A stretch of 64,000 bases of DNA. Source: Sphingomonas hankookensis. GTDB taxonomy: Bacteria > Pseudomonadota > Alphaproteobacteria > Sphingomonadales > Sphingomonadaceae. Numbering within the stretch: position 1 is the first letter of the stretch; each line of letters begins with the position of its first letter. The notes below the pieces were generated by a model. That model had not been told where the DNA came from. It ran no database searches and saw only the letters and a list, made by a program, of their open reading frames with translations. The translations under genes were made by a program, and so were the position numbers. This document shows, one piece after another, positions 52,469-59,838 of this stretch. The stretch lies in contig NZ_CP117025.1 of NCBI RefSeq assembly GCF_028551275.1, forward strand, positions 124,001 to 188,000, given 5' to 3'.

Positions 52469-53074
52469 ATGACGACCTTCATCCTCGATGCGATCGCGCG
52501 CGGCGGCTATATCGGCATCTTCCTGCTGATGGCGCTGGAGAATGTGATCCCGCCGATCCCGTCGGAGGTCATCATGGGGCTGGGCGGCATGGCGGTCGCG
52601 CGCGGGGACATGGCGATGGTGCCGCTGCTGCTATGGGGCACCGCCGGCACGACCGCGGGCAATTATTTCTGGTACGCGATCGGGCGGCGCTTCGGCTATC
52701 TGGGGTTGAAGCCGTTCGTCGATCGCTGGGGCCGGTGGCTGACGGTCGAATGGGAGGATGTGGAAAAGCTGCACCGCTTCTTCCGCAAGCATGGCGGCAA
52801 GACGGTCTTCATCTTCCGCTTCATGCCGACGTTCCGCACGATGATCTCGCTACCCGCCGGCATGGCGTGCATGCCGCGCTGGCGCTTCTTCCTCGCAACC
52901 TTCACCGGCAGCATCGTGTGGAATGCGGTGCTGGCCTATGCCGGGCTGTGGCTGGGATCGAATTTCCAGCAGCTCGACCATTATGTCGGTCCCATCGCCA
53001 TCGCGATGTCGGTCGCGATCGTGATCGGCTATGTCTACCGCGTCATCACGTGGAAGCCGCGCGCGCAGCGGTAA
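52469..53074 (+). CDS. DedA family membrane protein
   Basis: 201 residues. GYIGIFLLMALENVIPPIPSEVIMGLGG is the DedA motif with the acidic and Pro residues; GTTAGNYFWYAIGRRFG, FIFRFMPTFRTMISLPAGMACMPRWRFF holds the second motif (Arg-rich F-x-R-x-x-P-x-x-R). Four to six membrane segments are present. The family acts in phospholipid (undecaprenyl-phosphate or phosphatidylethanolamine) flipping and envelope homeostasis. Convergent with the phytase gene across a 20-bp-stem palindrome. Confidence 0.92.
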   Translation: MTTFILDAIARGGYIGIFLLMALENVIPPIPSEVIMGLGGMAVARGDMAMVPLLLWGTAGTTAGNYFWYAIGRRFGYLGLKPFVDRWGRWLTVEWEDVEKLHRFFRKHGGKTVFIFRFMPTFRTMISLPAGMACMPRWRFFLATFTGSIVWNAVLAYAGLWLGSNFQQLDHYVGPIAIAMSVAIVIGYVYRVITWKPRAQR

Positions 53075-53082
53075 TTCGTTCG

Positions 53083-53126
53083 CATCAGTACGTCACCCCA
53101 GCGCAGGCTGGGGTGACGTACTGATG
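53083..53126. terminator. 20-bp perfect stem palindrome, likely two-way terminator
   Basis: CATCAGTACGTCACCCCAGC, 4-nt loop GCAG, then its exact reverse complement. It is a single Family D half with extended arms, placed between the convergent stops of the DedA gene and phytase (8 and 2 nt away). It has no T run. Confidence 0.6.
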
Positions 53127-53128
53127 GC

Positions 53129-54157
53129 TTATCGAAGCCGCAGCGCCTTCATCACATCGGTCCATGAGACGTACTTGAAATTCTGCGTCTCCGGCGCGTT
53201 GTCGCCGTCCTGTGCGACCATCAGCCCCTTGGGGAATTTCGGCCCGAAATCGCCGAGGATCAGATCGATCCCGTCGGTTTCGCTGGTCCCGTCGATCGCC
53301 CCGCCGCCGATGCGGAAGCGCCCGGCATAGGTGACGTCCGGCAGACGGTAGAGCGTATAGGCATTGTCGCCCTGGCTGCTGACCACCAGATAGCCGCCGG
53401 TCCGGCCGGCCGGGGCCAGTGCCAGCCCTTCGGCATCGGCGACCAGGGTGGCAGCGTCGACCCTGGCGATCGCGGTGCCGTCGACCGGAGCGGCGGGATC
53501 GGCGGCGAAGCGCCACAGCCCGACATCCTCTTCGGCGACATACAGCAGGCCGGTCCGGTCATCGACCACGCAGCCTTCCGCCTGCGTCCCGACCTTCATC
53601 GACCGTACCGTGCGCGCTACCGGCGTCGCGCCGGCCAGATCGATCGACACCTGATCGATCCGCCCGTCCTTCATGACGACGAAGCCGAACAGCGCCTTGT
53701 CGGCCTTGCGGGTCCACAGGCACATGCCATAGGCTTCACCCGTTCCGACCGGATAGCGCCCCAGCGGCACCAGCTTCTTCGCCACCGTGTCGAGCGTGAA
53801 CAGCGCGACATGCGCCTGCGTCTCGTCCGCCCGGTCGCTTGCCGCCGCGATCACCCGGCCGTCGATCTCGCGCAGGTCGACATTGTTGAGCCGCGCGGCG
53901 GGCGTGAAGCTCAGCCGCCTGCCCGACAGGTCGTACACATGGATGCCGGCCTTCTTGTCGGTGCCGATCACCAGGCTGGCCGCCGGATTGCGCCGGTTAC
54001 GCCAGATGGAAGGATCGTCGGCGGCATCGGCGGCGGTATCGACCGGATCGGTCTCCGCGGCCGCCGGCACGACCGGTACGGCAGCGGTGGTCGCTGCCGG
54101 CGGGGGCGTCACCGCACACCCGCCGAGCAACGCTGCAACCAGAGCCAAACGCCGCAT
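53129..54157 (-). CDS. Beta-propeller phytase (3-phytase), lipoprotein
   Basis: 342 residues. The N-terminus ends in LLGGC (lipobox Cys14), so it is exported and probably lipid-anchored. DTAADAADDPSIWRN, GTDKKAGIHVYDL, LNNVDLRE, GMCLWTR, GCVVDDRTGLLYVAEEDVGLWRF, and GYLVVSSQGDNAYTLYR are the recurring beta-propeller phytase blocks with Asp/Glu Ca ligands. It releases phosphate from phytate. Its ATG overlaps the TGA of the upstream TonB-dependent receptor by 1 nt (TGATG), so the receptor and the enzyme are co-translated. This points to joint capture and hydrolysis of inositol phosphates. Confidence 0.92.
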   Translation of the reverse strand: MRRLALVAALLGGCAVTPPPAATTAAVPVVPAAAETDPVDTAADAADDPSIWRNRRNPAASLVIGTDKKAGIHVYDLSGRRLSFTPAARLNNVDLREIDGRVIAAASDRADETQAHVALFTLDTVAKKLVPLGRYPVGTGEAYGMCLWTRKADKALFGFVVMKDGRIDQVSIDLAGATPVARTVRSMKVGTQAEGCVVDDRTGLLYVAEEDVGLWRFAADPAAPVDGTAIARVDAATLVADAEGLALAPAGRTGGYLVVSSQGDNAYTLYRLPDVTYAGRFRIGGGAIDGTSETDGIDLILGDFGPKFPKGLMVAQDGDNAPETQNFKYVSWTDVMKALRLR

Positions 54158-56928
54158 CAGAAGTTCACCCGCACGCCCGCCTGATAGCGGCGGCCGAACG
54201 ATTCCCGCTCGATCGTGTAGCGCGTCTCACGGACATAGCGGCGACCCGGACCGTTCAGCAGGTTGCTGAAATTGCCGAACAGTTCGACGTTGCGATTGAC
54301 CGCATAGCGCAGCGACGCGTCGAGTTCGTCGTCCTTCGCCCAATAGAAGTCGCCGCCATCGGCCGTGCTGCCCAGATCGTCGAGCCAGCGCGAACGGTTC
54401 TGATACTGGACCCGCGCCGAGAAGCCGTATTTCTCGTAATAGGCGCCGATATTGTACACAGCGTCCGACGCGCCGGGCAGCTGTACCCGGCCGCCGTCCG
54501 GCGTTTCGGCACGGCTGCGGTTGAGCGTCGCGTTCAGCTGCACGCCGAACCCGCCCATCCAGTCGGGCAGGCCGAGATCGGCGACGAACGGGTCGAGCTG
54601 CTGCTGGATCGCGCCTTCGATGCCGATGATCGACCCGGTCCCGCCATTGGCGATCGCCGAATAGAGATATTGCGACCGGTCGACCCCGTTCGCGTTCAGC
54701 ACGTCGCTGTTGAAGGTGCGGGTCGTGTCGAACAGCACGTCGCGCAGCCGCTTGTAATAGGCACCGAACGACAGGAAGCCGGCGGGTGCCACATAATATT
54801 CGACATAGGCGTCGACGCCCATCGCCTTTTCGGGCTTCGCGTCGGGATTGCCGCCCGAGATCGTCAGGTTCGCATCGTTGAACGACAGGTTGGGGGCCAG
54901 CTGATCGTAATCCGGCCGCGCCGCGCCGGTGTTGAACGACAGCCGCGCCTTCATCCGGTCGTTGACGTCGTAGTTCAGGTGCAGGCTGGGATAGACCAAC
55001 GTGATGTCGCGATCGATGGTCAGCGGCGTGGCGGCGTTGCCGTTGACGAACGCCGACGAGCGGTTGCGGATATGTTCGACCCGCGCCCCGCCGATGACAT
55101 TGCCCCAGCCGGTCGTGACCGTCGCCATCGCATAGGCCGAATAGATGCGCTCGTTGACGTCATAGAGGTTGGCGAACTGATCGCGATAGGTTCCGATCGT
55201 CTTCGCGCGGTCGACCAGATCGAGGATCTGGCCCTTGCCGAAATATTGGAAGGTATAGCCGAGCGGGATTTCGCCCTGGAACCCGCCGGGGATCGCGATC
55301 TGGCCGTAATTGGTCGGGATGCCGGCGGCGGTGAACTGCGCCGCGCTGTTGAGTTCGAGCAGCCGTTCGTCGACCGACTTGGTCCGGTCGTCGAAGCGGA
55401 CACCGACCGCGAAGGTCGTCCGTTCGCCCAGCAGCCCGTCGACGTCATGGCTGAGGTCGAGCCGCGCGGTATAGGCGTCGGTGGTGTCGGCGGCGATCAG
55501 CGAGCGCAGGCGGGCAAGCGAGCGCGGGAAATCCTCGATCGCGGTCACCCGGTCGCCGCGGGCGAAGGTGCCGTTGGCGTTGCGGATCGTGCGATAGAGC
55601 TGCACGCGCGCCAGTTGCGGATCGGTCAGGTCATAGGCGACGGTCAGCCGGTTGGCGGCATTGGCGCCGTTGGTGCCGAAGGACGGGCTGTCATAGTTCA
55701 GCTGCGCCGGCTGCGTCCGGTCGTCGATCGACCGGGTATAGTTGGCCCGCCACGACACGCGCCACGTGTCGAGATCATGGTCGCCGCCCAGCGTGTTGGT
55801 GAACACCGACTGCTTGTAGGCGCGCACGGTGAAGTTGGAATTCAGGTCGATGCCATAGACGGTGCCGCGCAGCGGGGTGTTCCCGGTGCAGATATCGGCA
55901 TAGCCGGTGGTGCCGGCCGGCGGCGTCGCGTTGACGGTGCACGCGGCGGTGCCGATCGGCACGCGCGACTGCTGATCGTCGAGGTCGAAGATATAGTTGT
56001 TGCGCTGTTCGTCGTCCTGGAACGCCGAATAGATCGTCTCGGCATAGATGCGGTGGCCAGGCGCGGGCTTCCAGTCGAGCCGGGTCGACAGCGCATAATT
56101 CTTGCGGACGAGGCGGTAGAGCTTGTTCTCGGTCTCGCGGGCCCAGATGCGGTCGGCGGCGCCGGGACGGCGGTCCTGCTCGACCGTTTCCCAATCGGTT
56201 TCAAAATTGTCGGTCACCATGCCGCGCCGATACAGGCTGGCCGAGGACGACACGGCGAATTCGCCGATGCCGGTGTCGAACCGGTCGGACACGACCAGCG
56301 ACCCTTCGAACTCGCGCCGGTCGCCCAGCTCGACCAGACCATAGCCGGCCTTGCCCGCGACATGAAAACCGTCCTGATCGAACCCCGAACGGGTGATAAT
56401 GTCGATATTGCCCGAAATCGTCTCGCCGACCATGTCCGGGGTCACCGCCTTGCGCACGATGATTTGCTTGGCGATCGCCGAGGGAATCGAATCGAAGCGG
56501 GCGGCGCGGCCTTCGGGGCTGACGACGTTGACGCCGTCGAACGACAGCGTGGTCCATTTCTTGGGAGCGCCGCGCAGGTTGACGTAGCGCGCTTGGCCCT
56601 GGTCACGCTCGACGGCGACGCCGGGCAGGCGGCTGATCGCCTGGGCGATATTCTGGTCGGGCAGGCGACCGACCGCGTCGGAGGCGATGACCGACACGAG
56701 CGCCGGGCTGTTGCGCTGGATTTCCAGCGCGGCGGCTTCGGATTCGGCGATCGGGCGGCTGCCGCGTACGACGATCTCCTGGCCCTCGTCATCGGCGGGG
56801 CTCGGATCGACCGCTACCGGCACCTCTTCGGTCGGCCCGGCGAGCGCCGCTGTCGGCAGGAACGCCGCACCGCTCAGCAGTGCACGCATGAAAAGGCCCT
56901 GCGAGGACCGCGCAAAATCAGCAACCAT
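54157..56928 (-). CDS. TonB-dependent receptor linked to phytase
   Basis: About 923 residues; the chosen start (MVADFARSSQGLFMRALLSGAAF) gives a signal peptide ending AALA, with an alternative Met 13 codons later. A TonB-box-like EIVVRG follows, then a plug (VGRLPDQNIAQAISRLPGVAVERDQGQARYVNLRGAPKKWTTLSFDGVNV) and a barrel ending YQAGVRVNF. The plug subtype (LPDQNIAQAISRLPGV, RGAPKKW) resembles receptors for organic nutrients rather than siderophores. It shares a TGATG junction with phytase, so phytate or inositol phosphates are likely ligands. A pho-box-like sequence lies 85 nt before the start. Confidence 0.88.
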   Translation of the reverse strand: MVADFARSSQGLFMRALLSGAAFLPTAALAGPTEEVPVAVDPSPADDEGQEIVVRGSRPIAESEAAALEIQRNSPALVSVIASDAVGRLPDQNIAQAISRLPGVAVERDQGQARYVNLRGAPKKWTTLSFDGVNVVSPEGRAARFDSIPSAIAKQIIVRKAVTPDMVGETISGNIDIITRSGFDQDGFHVAGKAGYGLVELGDRREFEGSLVVSDRFDTGIGEFAVSSSASLYRRGMVTDNFETDWETVEQDRRPGAADRIWARETENKLYRLVRKNYALSTRLDWKPAPGHRIYAETIYSAFQDDEQRNNYIFDLDDQQSRVPIGTAACTVNATPPAGTTGYADICTGNTPLRGTVYGIDLNSNFTVRAYKQSVFTNTLGGDHDLDTWRVSWRANYTRSIDDRTQPAQLNYDSPSFGTNGANAANRLTVAYDLTDPQLARVQLYRTIRNANGTFARGDRVTAIEDFPRSLARLRSLIAADTTDAYTARLDLSHDVDGLLGERTTFAVGVRFDDRTKSVDERLLELNSAAQFTAAGIPTNYGQIAIPGGFQGEIPLGYTFQYFGKGQILDLVDRAKTIGTYRDQFANLYDVNERIYSAYAMATVTTGWGNVIGGARVEHIRNRSSAFVNGNAATPLTIDRDITLVYPSLHLNYDVNDRMKARLSFNTGAARPDYDQLAPNLSFNDANLTISGGNPDAKPEKAMGVDAYVEYYVAPAGFLSFGAYYKRLRDVLFDTTRTFNSDVLNANGVDRSQYLYSAIANGGTGSIIGIEGAIQQQLDPFVADLGLPDWMGGFGVQLNATLNRSRAETPDGGRVQLPGASDAVYNIGAYYEKYGFSARVQYQNRSRWLDDLGSTADGGDFYWAKDDELDASLRYAVNRNVELFGNFSNLLNGPGRRYVRETRYTIERESFGRRYQAGVRVNF

Positions 56929-57012
56929 GTGTTCTTGTTCCCCTGGAAGCGCCCCAGCTTCCCTCCGGGCCGAGCCCCTGCCGCGCCCGCATGGCAGACC
57001 GGTTACGCGGCC

Positions 57013-57030
57013 ATGACCGAACGATGACGC
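57013..57030 (-). promoter_or_regulatory. Candidate pho box
   Basis: Read on the minus strand: GCGTCAT-CGTT-CGGTCAT, two 7-mers 11 nt apart, as in the PhoB site CTGTCAT-N4-CTGTCAT (5 and 6 of 7 matches). It precedes the receptor-phytase operon and also lies in the region upstream of the divergent second receptor. Confidence 0.5.
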
Positions 57031-57072
57031 CACCCCTCGCGACCAGCAGTGTGGCTCTGGTGCAACAAGTTA

Positions 57073-57120
57073 TGCAATCCTTTGCAATAGCTATGAACCA
57101 GAACGTTGCAATCGTTTGCA
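57073..57120. promoter_or_regulatory. Twin LacI-type operators
   Basis: TGCAATCCTTTGCA (57073-57086) and TGCAATCGTTTGCA (57107-57120). The second fits the LacI-family palindrome TGCAA-N-CG-N-TTGCA exactly; the first differs only in the centre. Centres are 34 bp apart, in the divergent promoter region of two receptors. No LacI-type gene is in the window. Confidence 0.6.
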
Positions 57121-57181
57121 ATGCCGATTATTTGCGATTCGTGAACCGGTAATCGCCGGACCATTTCCCAAGGAGGGGACC

Positions 57182-59677
57182 ATGAAGGCGTTCCATATTC
57201 TGCTCGCGTCGACCGCCCTTGCGCTGCCGCTGCCCGTGCTGGCGCAGACCGCCGATGTGCCCGCGACCGATACCGCCCAGCCCGCCGACGATACCGCCCC
57301 CGCCGATGATGCCGACATCATCGTCACTGGCGTCGCGCGCGGCCAGAACCGGCTCGACAGCTCGGTCTCGGTCAGCTCGCTGGGCCAGGAAGCGCTCCAG
57401 ACAAACGCACCGCGCTCGGTCGCCGAACTGTTCCGCAACATCCCCGGCGTCCGTTCGGAAAGCTCGGGCGGCGAAGGCAATGCCAATATCGCGGTGCGCG
57501 GCCTGCCGGTCGCCTCGGGCGGGTCGAAGTTCCTGCAGCTGCAGGAAGACGGCCTCCCCATCCTCGAATATGGCGACATCACCTTCGGCAATGCCGACAT
57601 CTTCCTGCGCGCCGACCTGAACGTCGCCCGGGTCGAGGCCATTCGCGGCGGCTCCGCCTCGACCTTCGCGTCGAACTCGCCCGGCGGCGTGATCAACATG
57701 ATCTCCGACACCGGCGAGCGCGAAGGCGGCGTGATCCAGGGGGCGACCGGCATCGACTATCGCGATTTCCGCACCGACTTTTCGTACAGCAAGCACCTGT
57801 CCGACACGCTGCGCGTCCATGTCGGCGGCTTCTACCGCTTCGGCGAAGGGCCGCGCGAGGCGGGCTATGACGCCAATCGCGGCGGGCAGATCAAGCTGAA
57901 CGTCACCAAGGAATTCACCGGCGGCTATGTCCGGCTGTACGGCAAATATCTCGACGACCGCGCCATCGCCTATCTTCCCAACCCGATCCGGGTCAGTGGC
58001 ACCAATGACGATCCGAAATACAGCGAGATCGCCGGCTTCTCGATCAACCGCGACACGCTGCATTCGCCCAACATCACCCGCAACCTGACGCTGGACGGCA
58101 ACAACAACCCCGTCGTCAACGACATCCGCGATGGCCAGCATCCGCTGGTCAAGGCGGTCGGCTTCGAAACCCAGTTCCAGCTGGCCGCGGGGTGGAACGT
58201 CACCAACCGCTTCCGCTATTCGGACATTTCCGGCCGCTTCATCTCGAACTTCCCGGCGAATGTGGATTCGGCGGCGACCATCGCCACCGCGCTGGCCGGT
58301 GCCGGCTCGACGCTCAGCTATGCCACCGGCCCCAATGCCGGCCGCGTGATCGCCAATCCGGCGACGCTCAACGGCAACGGCCTGCTCGCGCAGATCGTGG
58401 TGTTCGACACCAAGCTCAACAGCCTCGACAACATCACCAACGATTTCCGCCTGAGCCACGACATTGCGCTGGGTGGCGGGACGCTCGGCCTCACCGCCGG
58501 CTTCTACAAGTCGCGCCAGACGATCGACACCGACTGGCTGTGGACGTCGTTGCTGTCCGACGTGGTCGGCGGGGGCAATGCTGCGCTGGTCAACGTCCGC
58601 AACGCGGTCGGCACCTCGATCACGCAGAACGGCGTGTTCGGCTATGCCGCCAGCTATTTCGGCGGATGCTGCCGTCGCAGCTACGACCTGAACTACGACA
58701 CCAACGCCCCCTTCGCCTCGCTCAACTGGTCGGGCGGCGCGCTGACGCTCGACGGGTCGGTCCGCTATGACTTCGGATCGGCCAAGGGCACCGTGGCCGG
58801 CGCCGATCTGGGCGGCGGGCGCGTCGGCATCACCACCCGCGACATCAACCGCGACGGCGTGATCGCGGACGCCGAACGCCGCGTCGCGATCATCCCGCTG
58901 GGCAGCCCGGCGCCGGTCGATTACGACTTCAACTACTGGTCCTATTCGCTCGGCGCCAACTATCGCCTCAGCCCCGACCTCGCGCTGTTCGGCCGCTACA
59001 GCCGTGGCGGGCGCGCCAATGCCGACCGCCTCCTGTTCGGACCCGCCGTCAGCACCACCACCGGCGGCCTGCTCAACGCCGACGCGGCGGTCGATATCGT
59101 CCGCCAGGCCGAGGCCGGCATGAAGTACCGCGCGAACGGCATTGCCTTCTACGCCACCGGCTTCTGGGCACGGACCGAGGAGCAGAATTTCGAGGCGACG
59201 ACCCAGCGCTTCTTCGACCGCAACTACCGTGCCTATGGCATCGAGCTGGAGGGCAGCATCAAGCGCGGTCCGTTCAGCCTGAATGCCGGCGGCACGTGGA
59301 CCGATGCGAAGATCGTCAGCGACGCGGTCAACCCCGGCACGGTCGGCAACCGCCCGCGCCGCCAGGCGGAGTTCGTCTTCTCGGCCACGCCGCAGATCGA
59401 CGTCGACCGGTTCACGCTCGGTGCCAACGTCATCGGCACCACGTCGAGCTATGCGCAGGACAGCAACCAGCTGAAGCTGCCGGGCTATACGCAGGTCAAC
59501 GCCTTCGTGCAGTTCCGCCCGGCGGAGCAGGTCCAGTTCTCGGTCAACGCGAACAACCTGTTCGACACGATCGGCCTGACCGAAGCGGAAGAAGGCGCGA
59601 TCCCGGCCAACGGCATCGTCCGCGCCCGTTCGATCAACGGCCGCACCATCTCGGCGACCGCGCGCTTCAGCTTCTGA
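57182..59677 (+). CDS. TonB-dependent receptor
   Basis: 831 residues with AAGGAGGGGACC before ATG. The signal peptide ends PVLAQ; TonB box DIIVTG at about 46-51; plug with SVAELFRNIPGVRSESSGGEGNANIAVRGLP and VEAIRGGSASTFASNSPGGVINMIS; barrel ending ISATARFSF. A GGCCRRSYD loop near residue 500 is Cys-containing. Ligand is unknown; the strong LacI-type operators 62-109 nt upstream suggest a sugar or sugar-phosphate, while the shared intergenic pho-box-like site suggests a phosphorus link. A strong terminator follows. Confidence 0.9.
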   Translation: MKAFHILLASTALALPLPVLAQTADVPATDTAQPADDTAPADDADIIVTGVARGQNRLDSSVSVSSLGQEALQTNAPRSVAELFRNIPGVRSESSGGEGNANIAVRGLPVASGGSKFLQLQEDGLPILEYGDITFGNADIFLRADLNVARVEAIRGGSASTFASNSPGGVINMISDTGEREGGVIQGATGIDYRDFRTDFSYSKHLSDTLRVHVGGFYRFGEGPREAGYDANRGGQIKLNVTKEFTGGYVRLYGKYLDDRAIAYLPNPIRVSGTNDDPKYSEIAGFSINRDTLHSPNITRNLTLDGNNNPVVNDIRDGQHPLVKAVGFETQFQLAAGWNVTNRFRYSDISGRFISNFPANVDSAATIATALAGAGSTLSYATGPNAGRVIANPATLNGNGLLAQIVVFDTKLNSLDNITNDFRLSHDIALGGGTLGLTAGFYKSRQTIDTDWLWTSLLSDVVGGGNAALVNVRNAVGTSITQNGVFGYAASYFGGCCRRSYDLNYDTNAPFASLNWSGGALTLDGSVRYDFGSAKGTVAGADLGGGRVGITTRDINRDGVIADAERRVAIIPLGSPAPVDYDFNYWSYSLGANYRLSPDLALFGRYSRGGRANADRLLFGPAVSTTTGGLLNADAAVDIVRQAEAGMKYRANGIAFYATGFWARTEEQNFEATTQRFFDRNYRAYGIELEGSIKRGPFSLNAGGTWTDAKIVSDAVNPGTVGNRPRRQAEFVFSATPQIDVDRFTLGANVIGTTSSYAQDSNQLKLPGYTQVNAFVQFRPAEQVQFSVNANNLFDTIGLTEAEEGAIPANGIVRARSINGRTISATARFSF

Positions 59678-59691
59678 CCTCCCTGAAACTG

Positions 59692-59728
59692 ACGCCGGTG
59701 CCGAGATCCGTGGCACCGGCGTTTTTTT
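59692..59728 (+). terminator. Rho-independent terminator
   Basis: An 11-bp perfect stem ACGCCGGTGCC / GGCACCGGCGT with a 9-nt loop runs straight into seven T residues, 14 nt after the receptor stop. Confidence 0.92.
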
Positions 59729-59743
59729 GTGTTTCAACGCTAT

Positions 59744-59826
59744 CGTCACCCCGGCCTTGAGCCGGGGTCCCGCTTCTTCTTCTAGCGTGGGAAAGAAGCG
59801 GAACCCCGGATCAAGTCCGGGGTGAC
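59744..59826. repeat. Family C palindromic element (inverted pair)
   Basis: CGTCACCCCGGCCTTGAGCC to GGGGTGACG with GGTCCCGCTT and AAGCGGAACC arms, between convergent receptor genes. Confidence 0.87.
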
Positions 59827-59838
59827 GAGTGGACTGGC

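Noticed and set aside
54670..57027. 785-codon open frame opposite the phytase-linked receptor
   Set aside because: No domain, no ribosome site, antisense to a TonB-dependent receptor with clear plug and barrel signatures.
57128..59749. 873-codon open frame opposite the second receptor
   Set aside because: Antisense shadow; runs through the strong terminator of the real gene.
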